The position numbers and the translations under genes were made by a program. From Enterobacteriaceae bacterium (GTDB lineage Bacteria > Pseudomonadota > Gammaproteobacteria > Enterobacterales > Enterobacteriaceae), in assembly GCA_022712475.1 (NCBI GenBank), contig JALAGK010000160.1, positions 1 to 10,164 on the forward strand: 10,164 bases of DNA, given 5' to 3'. Each line of letters starts with the position of its first letter. Within the stretch, counting starts at the first letter, position 1. Under the pieces are notes generated by a model that was not told the origin of the DNA, did not search any database, and worked only from the letters and a program-made list of their open reading frames with translations. Of the stretch, positions 1 to 6,803 are shown piece by piece.

Positions 1-981
1 CAGGTCTTCGCCCGGGTTGCCGTTGAGGTCGTAGCCCTGGCCGTTCACCTCGTTGAAGCGGTCAGCCATCTGCAACGCCATCATGTTCAGATCGTTAAGA
101 GCATTGACCAGGTCTTCATTACGGAACTTAAACAGACCGCCAAGGTTACCGCCGCTGGTTTTGCTTTCATCCAGGCGCAGGCTGTTGCCGGAGGCATCCA
201 CATAAGACACGATGGTTTGCGCCGGGTTTTCTGGCGAGGTGCTGGTTTCCAGTTTGTAAGAGCGATCGCCGTTGACCAGTGGCAGGCCATTAGCCATAGA
301 AACCGACACGATTCCGGTGGTGGGGTTTTCATCCACGCGGATATCAATTTCCTGACTTAAGCGGTTAAGCAGAACATCACGCTGGTCCAGCAGGTCGGCA
401 GGTACGCCACCAGTCTGGGCCTGGATTTTGGAAATTTCCTTGTTGATGTTCGCCAGCTGCTCGGTCGCGTTGTTGATGTCGTTAACAGACTGGTCGATCA
501 GCGTGTTGGTGCTCTTTTCCAGCCCGGTCAGCGTGCTGTTATAGCTGTTGTACTGGTAGGTCAGCGACTGCATGTTCGACAGCATTTCCTGGCGCGCCGC
601 AGCGCTTACCGGGTCAGTACTGACTTTTTCCATTGAGGAGAAAATGCTGTTAAGCGAGGCCGACACGTTAGATGAGTCGTCGCCCAGCATGTTGTCAATC
701 TGGGTCAGCTGAGAGTACCGGCCGTGCAGAGACATAAAATTGGTGGTTGCGCTGCGCAGCTGGTTGTTCACAAAACCGTCGTACGCGCGCTGAACGCCGT
801 CTACCTGGGCGCCGTAACCAAAGAAGCCGTAGCTGGTGGTTTTACCACCGGCCTGACCCAGGACGATGCTCTGACGGCTGTAGCCTTCGGTGAAAGCGTT
901 GTTCATGTTGTTACCCACAACGTTCAGCGCCGACTGGGCTGAACTGAGCCCGCTGCGGGCCAGATACATCAGATTGGACAT
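1..981 (-). CDS. flgK: FlgK, hook-filament junction protein (HAP1), partial, N-terminal 327 residues
   Basis: FlgK forms the first of two thin junction zones between hook and filament, outside the cell, and is exported by the flagellar type III system with FlgN as chaperone. The ATG at 981 opens a frame that stays open to the window edge, so the C-terminal part (about 220 residues if of the usual ~550) is missing. The N-terminus (MSNLMYLARSGLSSAQSALN, then VVGNNMNNAFTEGYSRQ at about 21-37) is the axial-protein D0 heptad and NN-x-N/GY-RQ signature. VQRAYDGFVNNQLR, IDNMLGD and DLLDQRD are FlgK family motifs. No cysteine is seen. It is the last gene of the flgB operon in this window, 98 nt after flgJ, with its own sigma-28 promoter. 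The ribosome-binding site is weak (GAGAA). Compared from memory with E. coli/Salmonella FlgK, the sequence is strongly divergent outside these motifs. The family call is secure; flgL presumably follows beyond the edge. Confidence 0.95.
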   Translation of the reverse strand, partial: MSNLMYLARSGLSSAQSALNVVGNNMNNAFTEGYSRQSIVLGQAGGKTTSYGFFGYGAQVDGVQRAYDGFVNNQLRSATTNFMSLHGRYSQLTQIDNMLGDDSSNVSASLNSIFSSMEKVSTDPVSAAARQEMLSNMQSLTYQYNSYNSTLTGLEKSTNTLIDQSVNDINNATEQLANINKEISKIQAQTGGVPADLLDQRDVLLNRLSQEIDIRVDENPTTGIVSVSMANGLPLVNGDRSYKLETSTSPENPAQTIVSYVDASGNSLRLDESKTSGGNLGGLFKFRNEDLVNALNDLNMMALQMADRFNEVNGQGYDLNGNPGEDL

Positions 982-1018
982 AGTGTTCTCGTTTTATCTT
1001 TCATGGCCAACGCAGTTG

Positions 1019-1041
1019 CTGGCAGACAAATCCTCTGCCAG
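1019..1041 (-). repeat. Perfect 8-bp inverted repeat (hairpin) in the flgJ-flgK gap
   Basis: CTGGCAGA at 1019-1026 and TCTGCCAG at 1034-1041 are exact reverse complements around a 7-nt loop. On the flgK-sense strand no U-run follows, so it does not look like an intrinsic terminator. It lies just downstream of the -10 element of the flgK sigma-28 promoter, so it would sit at or near the 5' end of the short flgK transcript and inside the flgJ-flgK spacer of the long transcript. A role in mRNA stability or processing is only inferred. Confidence 0.6.
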
Positions 1042-1043
1042 TG

Positions 1044-1070
1044 TTATCGGCATTTGTGAGGAAAACTTCT
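1044..1070 (-). promoter_or_regulatory. Sigma-28 (FliA) class 3 promoter for flgK
   Basis: Read on the minus strand, this is AGAAGTTT, 11 nt, GCCGATAA. The enterobacterial FliA consensus is TAAAGTTT-N11-GCCGATAA, so the -10 matches 8 of 8 and the -35 matches 6 of 8 with exact spacing. It sits 63 nt before the flgK ATG and within the short non-coding gap after flgJ. In Salmonella and E. coli flgKL also has a class 3 promoter here, giving late expression after FlgM export in addition to read-through from the flgB promoter. Confidence 0.9.
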
Positions 1071-1079
1071 GTGTTATTT

Positions 1080-2030
1080 TTAGAAAATTGAACCCAGATC
1101 GGTTTGGTAGGCCTTCACCGCCTCGTTGAGGTTGCCCTTCACATTCTGGATAATCGAGATGAGCTTTTGCGCGTATTTCGGGTCGGTGGCATAGCCTGCT
1201 GCCTGCAACGCACGGGCGCCTTGCTCCGGGCTTTGGGCATCCACCACTTTCTGATAGCGCGGGTTGCGTGTTAACAGCGTGGCGTAGTCAGACAGCGCGT
1301 GGGCGTAAGAGTCGTAAACGCGGAACTTCGCCTTCACTTTCTGCGCCGCACCGTTGATGTACTCGGTGGTGGTGATTTCGGTCGTGCGGCCTTTCCAGTT
1401 GCCGGTGGCTTTAATGCCGAACAGGTTGTGGCTTGGACGGCCATCTTCGGTCTTGATTTCCCGTTGTCCCCAGCCGGACTCCAGCGCGGCCTGCGCCATA
1501 ATTAGCTGTACCGGTAGGCCACTTTCGCGAGCGGCCTGCTGCGCGGGCGCAGACAGGCGAGAGATAAAATTGGCGTTGTTGAGCACAGGTCCAGTCGGCT
1601 GCGCAGGTAGCGGCTCCGACTCCAGTGTCGGAATAGCGCGCTTGACCGCCTGGCGCAGCGCCTGCTGCGGCATGTTGTTGAGTGCTTCCTGGCTTAGCGC
1701 CAGCGGTACGGCAGGTGCTGAGGCGCTGCGTACGGCGGGTGCTTCCACTTCGCCACCAAACTGCTTCACCATAACGTCTGCCAGTCCCAGGCCGCGTGCG
1801 GCAATGTCCTGGGAAATCTGCTGGTCGTACATGGCGGTAAACATGCGCGACTGGCCGCTGTCGAGCAGGCCGCCTTCCGGCGTGGCGTCACGCATACTTT
1901 TTAGCATCATCTGCACGAACAGCCCTTCCATCTGCTGGGCCGCCGCCTTCAGCGCGCTGTTGGGCGAGGTGTTCGCCTCACGCTTGAGCGCCGAAAGCGA
2001 CTGGATATCAAATGCTGTCGTACCTTTCAT
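1080..2030 (-). CDS. flgJ: FlgJ, rod cap and peptidoglycan hydrolase (GH73 muramidase)
   Basis: FlgJ is exported to the periplasm, where its N-terminal half caps the growing rod and its C-terminal half cuts peptidoglycan to let the rod through. The protein is 316 residues, close to the E. coli length of 313. Residues 1-100 are the rod-binding part, with QMEGLFVQMMLKSMRDA at about 33-49. A Pro/Ala-rich linker spans about 96-150. The hydrolase domain runs from about 152 to 300. Its acidic residues E184 (in AALESGWG), E223 (TTEY) and D248 (LSDY) fall at the same numbers as those reported important in Salmonella FlgJ, so the domain looks active. The ATG overlaps the flgI stop in TAATG, which suggests translational coupling, and a GGAG lies 8 nt upstream inside flgI. 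No cysteine is present. Family and function are secure. Confidence 0.97.
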   Translation of the reverse strand: MKGTTAFDIQSLSALKREANTSPNSALKAAAQQMEGLFVQMMLKSMRDATPEGGLLDSGQSRMFTAMYDQQISQDIAARGLGLADVMVKQFGGEVEAPAVRSASAPAVPLALSQEALNNMPQQALRQAVKRAIPTLESEPLPAQPTGPVLNNANFISRLSAPAQQAARESGLPVQLIMAQAALESGWGQREIKTEDGRPSHNLFGIKATGNWKGRTTEITTTEYINGAAQKVKAKFRVYDSYAHALSDYATLLTRNPRYQKVVDAQSPEQGARALQAAGYATDPKYAQKLISIIQNVKGNLNEAVKAYQTDLGSIF

Positions 2031-3154
2031 TAGTTAATCTCCAGTTTCGCGCGCAGGCAGCCTGCGGATTGCATTGCCTGCAAAATCGCCATGAGATCGT
2101 TCGGGGTTGCCCCGAGGTTATTGAGCGCACGTACCACGCTGTTGAGGTTCGCACTGGCGCTGACCTGCTGCAGAGAGCCGCCCTGCTCACGCATTGAAAT
2201 ATTGGTGTTCGGTGTCACCACCGTCTGACCACCGCCCAATGGTGTGTCTGGCTGGCTTACGTCGTAGCCGCGGTTCACTTCTACGGTCAGATCACCCTGG
2301 GCAATGGCGCAGGAGTCGAGCACCACGTTGCGGTTCATCACTACCGTACCAGTACGAGAGTTAACAATGACGCGGGCGTCGCCCACTGGTGAGCGAATCG
2401 GGATGTTCTGTACGTCGGCCAGGAAGCGCACTTTACCGGCACCGTCACGCGGTACATAAACGCGAACGCTACGACCATCTTCCGGCACCGCAGTCCCACC
2501 GCCGAAACGACGGTTGATTTCATCGCTAATCAGCTGCGCCATAGTGAAGTCGTCTTCATTAAGCTGCAGGTTGAGGGTGTTGCCACTGGAGAAATCGACC
2601 GGAACTTCGCGTTCGATCATCGCGCCGCTGGTAATACGCCCGCTGTTGAGGTGGTTAACCTGCACGCGGCTGCCGCCGCCCTGGGCACCGGCGCCGGAAA
2701 TCAGCAGGTTACCCTGTGCTAACGCGTAAACCTGGTTATCAACGCCCTTGAGCGGCGTCATTAACAGCGTGCCGCCGCGCAGACTTTTAGCGTTACCCAG
2801 TGAGGAGACCACGACATCCACTTTCTGCCCCGGGCGGGAGAAAGGCGGCAGCTGTGCGGTGACGACCACGGCCGCTACGTTTTTAAGCTGCATGTTGGTG
2901 CCAGCTGGTACGGTGATACCGAGCTGGGAAAGCATGTTGTTCAGGCTCTGGGTAGTAAACGGCGTCTGCATGGTCTGGTCGCCGGTGCCATCAAGGCCTA
3001 CCACCAGGCCGTAGCCAATCAGGGAGTTGCTACGTACGCCCTGTACGGTGGTTAAATCCCGGATGCGCTCAGCCATCGCAGTGGGCGCAGCCAGCAGGCT
3101 TGCGCCAGCACACAGCAGGCAGAGGCACCAGGCAATTACGGAATTCTTCATCAT
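2030..3154 (-). CDS. flgI: FlgI, flagellar P-ring protein precursor
   Basis: FlgI is secreted by Sec into the periplasm and, helped by FlgA, forms the P ring around the rod in the peptidoglycan layer. From the ATG at 3154 it has 374 residues (E. coli 365). Residues 1-28 are a signal peptide: a Lys, a hydrophobic core rich in Cys/Leu/Ala, and AMA before ERIRDL, which is the usual mature start. The mature protein carries the highly conserved [27 protein letters not shown] segment, [17 protein letters not shown] and the C-terminal [12 protein letters not shown]282 and C366 correspond to the pair that forms the intramolecular disulfide in Salmonella FlgI. Two ATGs are adjacent (3154 and 3151); a GAG lies 6 nt before the first. 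The frame is open further upstream to 3220, but that would overlap flgH and put 22 charged residues before the signal peptide. It begins 7 nt after flgH and shares TAATG with flgJ. Confidence 0.96.
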   Translation of the reverse strand: MMKNSVIAWCLCLLCAGASLLAAPTAMAERIRDLTTVQGVRSNSLIGYGLVVGLDGTGDQTMQTPFTTQSLNNMLSQLGITVPAGTNMQLKNVAAVVVTAQLPPFSRPGQKVDVVVSSLGNAKSLRGGTLLMTPLKGVDNQVYALAQGNLLISGAGAQGGGSRVQVNHLNSGRITSGAMIEREVPVDFSSGNTLNLQLNEDDFTMAQLISDEINRRFGGGTAVPEDGRSVRVYVPRDGAGKVRFLADVQNIPIRSPVGDARVIVNSRTGTVVMNRNVVLDSCAIAQGDLTVEVNRGYDVSQPDTPLGGGQTVVTPNTNISMREQGGSLQQVSASANLNSVVRALNNLGATPNDLMAILQAMQSAGCLRAKLEIN

Positions 3155-3161
3155 CAAATAC

Positions 3162-3902
3162 TCAGAATGGTGAAATATTAAGGAAGAAGCGCTGGAGCCA
3201 GCCCATTTGCTGCGCCTCATTAATGTAACCGTTGCCTACGTATTCAATACGCGCGTCTGCCACCTGGGTGGAGATAACGGTGTTACTGCCGCTAATCGTG
3301 CGTGGGTTCACGACGCCGGAGAAGCGGATAAATTCAGTGCCCTGGTTGATGGCGATTTGTTTCTCGCCTACCACCTGCAGGTTGCCGTTTGCCAGCACCT
3401 GGTGCACCGTAACGGTAATTGTGCCGCTGAAGGTGTTCTGCGCCGCCGCGCCGCCGCCGCCTTTAAAGGCGCTGTTGCCGCTCACAGAGGTATCAGCGCG
3501 ACCGTTGCCAAACAGGCCATCCATAAAGCGCGGAACGGAATCGACCGCAAGCCCAGCAGAGCCATTACGTGAGGCGTTGGCTGAGGAGCTTTTGCTGGCG
3601 CTGACGTTTTCCTGCAACACGATAGTCAGCGTGTCGCCAATGCTGCGCGGGCGGCGGTCTTCAAACATCGGCTGGTAGCCGTAATTCATTGCCTGTCCTG
3701 ACTGAAAAATTGAGCCGCTGGCGGCGTTCGGCGTCACCTGGACAGGCTGTGCGGTCGTCGGGCCGTCAATCATCGGCTTTTGCGGAACATAGGCGCAGCC
3801 GCTCATCAGCAGGCTCAGGCCCAGCACGGCAATGGCGCCAAACCGGGTGCGCGAAGTGGTGTGGCCGCCGAAGGCGGATTTATCAGTAAGGCTCAGGGTC
3901 AT
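3162..3902 (-). CDS. flgH: FlgH, flagellar L-ring lipoprotein
   Basis: FlgH is an outer-membrane lipoprotein that forms the L ring, the outer bushing of the rod. From the ATG at 3902 it has 246 residues, against 232 in E. coli. The lipobox LMSGC places the lipidated cysteine at residue 36. The mature part contains [20 protein letters not shown], the conserved [29 protein letters not shown] segment, [23 protein letters not shown] and the C-terminal [13 protein letters not shown], all strongly FlgH. The N-region before the hydrophobic core is about 21 residues, longer than usual. A GTG at 3914 would add four more residues and lies 11 nt after GGAG, while the ATG at 3902 has no clear Shine-Dalgarno. 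No other in-frame start precedes the hydrophobic core. The likely ribosome-binding GGAG is locked in a hairpin (3925-3944). The stop lies 7 nt before flgI. Identity is secure; the start is not. Confidence 0.95.
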   Translation of the reverse strand: MTLSLTDKSAFGGHTTSRTRFGAIAVLGLSLLMSGCAYVPQKPMIDGPTTAQPVQVTPNAASGSIFQSGQAMNYGYQPMFEDRRPRSIGDTLTIVLQENVSASKSSSANASRNGSAGLAVDSVPRFMDGLFGNGRADTSVSGNSAFKGGGGAAAQNTFSGTITVTVHQVLANGNLQVVGEKQIAINQGTEFIRFSGVVNPRTISGSNTVISTQVADARIEYVGNGYINEAQQMGWLQRFFLNISPF

Positions 3903-3924
3903 GTCGTTAGTCACTGCGGTTACG

Positions 3925-3944
3925 GCTCCGCCGGCAGGCGGAGC
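3925..3944 (-). promoter_or_regulatory. GC-rich perfect hairpin upstream of flgH, enclosing its likely RBS
   Basis: On the minus strand GCTCCGCC, loop TGCC, GGCGGAGC form a perfect 8-bp stem with a 4-nt loop in the flgG-flgH gap. The 3' arm contains GGAG, the only Shine-Dalgarno-like sequence near the flgH starts (11 nt before GTG 3914, 23 nt before ATG 3902). No U-run follows, so a Rho-independent terminator is unlikely. The structure is seen directly. A role in setting FlgH translation or protecting mRNA ends is inference. Confidence 0.65.
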
Positions 3945-3962
3945 GCGGTGTTACAAGCGGTA

Positions 3963-4745
3963 TCAGATCTGGCTCAGACGCTGGAGCATCTGGTCAGAGG
4001 TAGAAACGGCTTTACTGTTGATTTCATAGGCACGTTGGGTCTGGATCATGTTGACCAGCTCTTCCGCCACGTTGACGTTAGAGGTTTCCACGTAGCCCTG
4101 AATCAGTGAACCGGCGCCGTTAAGGCCCGGGGTACTTTCGTTAGGTGCGCCAGATGCCTGGGTTTCGCGATACAGGTTTTCACCCACGCTTTCCAGGCCG
4201 GAATCGTTGATAAAGGTGGCAAGCGTTAGCTGGCCGACCTGCTGCGGGTCAGTCTGACCGGCAATGGTCACGCTGACGATACCGTCTTTACCGATGGTGA
4301 TAGTCTGCGCATCCTGCGGCACGGTGATAGCGGGCTGAATCTGGTAGCCGCTTGAGGTCACAAGCTGCCCGTTCTGGTCAATCTGGAAAGAACCATCGCG
4401 GGTATAGCCGGTGGTGCCATCTGGCATCAGCACCTGGATAAAGCCGCTGCCGTCGATGGCCACGTCTTTACTGTTATTGGTCTGCTGCAGGCTGCCCTGG
4501 CTGTGAACACGCTCGGTGGCAACCGGACGCACGCCGGTACCCAGCTGTAAACCAGATGGAATCGTGGTCTGCTCAGACGACTGTGCGCCCGGCTGGCGCA
4601 TGGTTTGATAGAGCAGGTCTTCAAACACGGCGCGCGAGCGCTTAAAGCCATTGGTGCTGACGTTCGCCAGGTTGTTTGAAATCACATCCATGTTGGTCTG
4701 CTGCGCTTCCAGCCCGGTTTTGGCAATCCATAAAGAACGGATCAT
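3963..4745 (-). CDS. flgG: FlgG, distal rod protein
   Basis: FlgG forms the distal rod that spans the periplasm and passes through the P and L rings. It is 260 residues, the same as the E. coli/Salmonella length. The N-terminal D0 region ([20 protein letters not shown], then [16 protein letters not shown] at 21-36) has the axial NNLAN-GFKR signature. Residues 46-63 ([18 protein letters not shown]) are the FlgG-specific segment known from Salmonella to make the rod straight and stiff; it is nearly unchanged here. The C-terminus ([38 protein letters not shown]) is the matching D0 helix. The ATG at 4745 has a strong AAGGAG 7 nt upstream. The gap is 24 nt after flgF, and about 50-60 nt before flgH. 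No signal peptide or cysteine is present, as expected for flagellar type III export. The call is very secure. Confidence 0.98.
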   Translation of the reverse strand: MIRSLWIAKTGLEAQQTNMDVISNNLANVSTNGFKRSRAVFEDLLYQTMRQPGAQSSEQTTIPSGLQLGTGVRPVATERVHSQGSLQQTNNSKDVAIDGSGFIQVLMPDGTTGYTRDGSFQIDQNGQLVTSSGYQIQPAITVPQDAQTITIGKDGIVSVTIAGQTDPQQVGQLTLATFINDSGLESVGENLYRETQASGAPNESTPGLNGAGSLIQGYVETSNVNVAEELVNMIQTQRAYEINSKAVSTSDQMLQRLSQI

Positions 4746-4769
4746 TGTGCTACTCCTTGTGCCCGGCCG

Positions 4770-5525
4770 TTAGCCGAGGCTCAGTAATTGGTTGGCGCGT
4801 TTGGCGTTGTCATCGATGTTGGAGATGGTTTTCATCTGCATATCGAAACTGCGCGCGTTGCTAATCATGTCCACCATCGATTTCACCGGGCTGACGTTGC
4901 TGCCCTCAATTGCGCCAGGGATGAGCGTCAGATCCGGGTCCTGTGGCAGTACCGCGCCACGTTGTGCCGCTGTGGCGGCACTAACGTGGAACAGACCGTC
5001 ATCACCATGAGTCAGCTCAGTGTTTTCTGCGCTCACCATTTTCAGGCGGCCTACCTGGGCTATGGCGGTGGCTTCATCGCCTGCGCCCAGTGCTGAGATG
5101 GTACCGTCTGGCGCGATGGTGATTTCTGCCTGAGGCGGCACCATCAGCGGGCCGCCGTCGCCCATCAGCGGATAGCCGCGCACGCTAAGCGCGCCTTCGG
5201 CGTCCACCTGGATTGCACCGTTGCGGGTGTAACCTTCCGTACCGTCCGGCAGCTGAACCGCCAGCCAGCCGTTTTGCGGCAGCGCCACGTCGAGATTGCG
5301 ACCGGTCTGGCTGATGGTACCCATGGTCGTGTCGTGGTACGGCGTGGAGGCCGTAACCAGCGTACGGGTCTGAATGCTCGGGCCGTCTATCGGCACAGCG
5401 CGGTATGCTGCCAGCTGGGCACGAAAACCCGGCGTGGAGGCATTTGCCAGGTTGTTGGACGTGACGGCCTGTTTGTCCAGAGCCGCCGTAGCGGCTCCCA
5501 GCGCGGTATATATAGCGCGATCCAT
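4770..5525 (-). CDS. flgF: FlgF, proximal rod protein
   Basis: FlgF is one of the proximal rod proteins joining the MS ring to the distal rod, exported through the flagellar type III gate. The product is 251 residues, equal to E. coli FlgF. The start MDRAIYTALGAATAALDKQA followed by VTSNNLANASTPGFRAQ (21-37) is diagnostic. The middle has the DVALPQNGWLAVQLPDGTEGYTRNG motif shared by the FlgE/F/G family, and the C-terminus has EGSNVSPVKSMVDMISNARSFDMQMK. The TAAGGG/TAGG sequence before ATG 5525 acts as the ribosome-binding site. It is 12 nt downstream of flgE and 24 nt upstream of flgG, all on the minus strand. No cysteine, frame break or other oddity was seen. Confidence 0.97.
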   Translation of the reverse strand: MDRAIYTALGAATAALDKQAVTSNNLANASTPGFRAQLAAYRAVPIDGPSIQTRTLVTASTPYHDTTMGTISQTGRNLDVALPQNGWLAVQLPDGTEGYTRNGAIQVDAEGALSVRGYPLMGDGGPLMVPPQAEITIAPDGTISALGAGDEATAIAQVGRLKMVSAENTELTHGDDGLFHVSAATAAQRGAVLPQDPDLTLIPGAIEGSNVSPVKSMVDMISNARSFDMQMKTISNIDDNAKRANQLLSLG

Positions 5526-5537
5526 GAAAGCCTACCC

Positions 5538-6764
5538 TTAGCGCAGGTTAACCAGTGTCTGAAGGATTTCAGACTGGGTTTTGATGGTCTGGGCGTTGGA
5601 CTGGTAGTTACGCTGGTAAACAATCATATTTACCATCTCTTCACCCAGATCCACGTTAGACGCTTCCAGCTTGCCGCCGTAGAGCGTACCGAGGTTACCG
5701 GTGCCGGAAGTGCCGATGGTCGGCTGGCCGGACTGCGGGGTTTCAGACCAGCAGTTGTTACCGGTGGAGCTCAGGCCGCCCGGGTTGGTGAAATTTGCCA
5801 GCACAACCTGGCCCAGCAGCTGCTTCTGACCGTTAGAATAAGAGGCGATGATCTGGCCGTTGTCGCTCACGGAGTAGCCGTTCATCAGGCCCGGCGCGTA
5901 GCCGTTGGTGCTTGGGCTATTCATGGCGGTGTCGGTGGCCTGCTGTGTCATCCCGTCCATATCGAGCGCGAAGTTCAGCGCTTCTGCGCCGTTGTAGGCC
6001 GCGCTCTGTACGTTCAGCTGTGCCGGGTTCGTGATAAGCTGGCCTTTTTCGTCGAATTCCAGTGCTGTTGCGCCGTACACCGGTTTGTCATCTTCGCCCA
6101 ACACCGGAGAAGTGGTGTCGCTGCTATAGGCGGTCCACTTGTTGTCGTCAGTTTTCACGAAGTACACGTTGATGGTGTGCTTGTTGCCGAGGCTGTCGTA
6201 AGCGTCAACCTGGGTGACAGAGTTATAAGACTTGCTGTTAGCCGGATCGAACGGATACTCATCGGTATCAATTGCTTCATCTTCTGAGTTCAGGTTGCCC
6301 TTCATGGTGCCGCTGGTGGAGGCACTGGCAGGCATCTGGCCGGTTGGGATCTGAATTGGGCCAACTGGGGCGCCAGCTTCAATAGTCGGCGGTGTGCCGG
6401 TTGCCTGGTAGCCGTTGAGGTACATGCCCTGGTTATTAATGATAAAACCGTTCTCATCGCTCTGGAACTGACCGTTACGGCTGTAGAAGGTGCGTCCTGC
6501 GTCATCGGTCAGGCGGAAGAAACCGTTGCCTGAAATACCCATATCCAGCGCGCTCGCACCCTGGCCCAGAACGCCGTCAGAGAAGCTCTGGTTAACGCCT
6601 GCAACGGTAACACCCATACCAATCTGAGAACCGGCGAAGACGTCTGCAAACGCGATGGAGCCTGATTTGAAGCCCACTGTCTGTGAGTTAGCGATGTTGT
6701 TACCCACGACGTCGAGCGCCTGGGAGGCGGCGTTCAGACCGCTAAGACCTTGTGAAAAACTCAT
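5538..6764 (-). CDS. flgE: FlgE, flagellar hook protein
   Basis: FlgE polymerises under the FlgD cap into the curved hook, the universal joint outside the cell. It is 408 residues; E. coli and Salmonella have 402-403. D0 starts MSFSQGLSGLNAASQALDVV and GNNIANSQTVGFKSG (21-35); F39 to F43 (FADVF) fits the FxxxF export-gate motif reported for rod/hook subunits. YSRNGQFQSDENG (about 94-106) and YLNGYQATGTPPTI begin the outer domains. GQVVLANFTNPGGL (318-331) and the end EASNVDLGEEMVNMIVYQRNYQSNAQTIKTQSEILQTLVNLR are canonical. Domain D2 (about 145-290) is diverged and acidic. Residue 338 is cysteine (TGC, minus strand 5753-5751) in NNCWSET, where Val is usual; it is the only cysteine among the axial proteins readable here. 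AGGAAA precedes ATG 6764. Family call secure. Confidence 0.98.
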   Translation of the reverse strand: MSFSQGLSGLNAASQALDVVGNNIANSQTVGFKSGSIAFADVFAGSQIGMGVTVAGVNQSFSDGVLGQGASALDMGISGNGFFRLTDDAGRTFYSRNGQFQSDENGFIINNQGMYLNGYQATGTPPTIEAGAPVGPIQIPTGQMPASASTSGTMKGNLNSEDEAIDTDEYPFDPANSKSYNSVTQVDAYDSLGNKHTINVYFVKTDDNKWTAYSSDTTSPVLGEDDKPVYGATALEFDEKGQLITNPAQLNVQSAAYNGAEALNFALDMDGMTQQATDTAMNSPSTNGYAPGLMNGYSVSDNGQIIASYSNGQKQLLGQVVLANFTNPGGLSSTGNNCWSETPQSGQPTIGTSGTGNLGTLYGGKLEASNVDLGEEMVNMIVYQRNYQSNAQTIKTQSEILQTLVNLR

Positions 6765-6803
6765 TTAGTGTTTCCTGTGAAAAAGAGTTAAAAGCTAAAA
6801 GTG

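Noticed and set aside
1019..1041. Inverted repeat as a Rho-independent terminator after flgJ
   Set aside because: Neither strand shows a T-run after the stem, and flgK is expected to be co-transcribed; kept only as a hairpin of unknown role.
1354..2037. A 227-codon plus-strand frame opposite flgJ
   Set aside because: It is antisense to flgJ, whose catalytic residues align exactly, and the Ser/Ala/Cys-rich translation has no recognisable domain.
5274..6287. A 337-codon open frame on the plus strand opposite flgF and flgE
   Set aside because: It is antisense to two certain genes, has low-complexity His/Arg/Val-rich translation without family motifs, and no ribosome-binding site or promoter. 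It is a by-product of the codon bias of the opposite strand.
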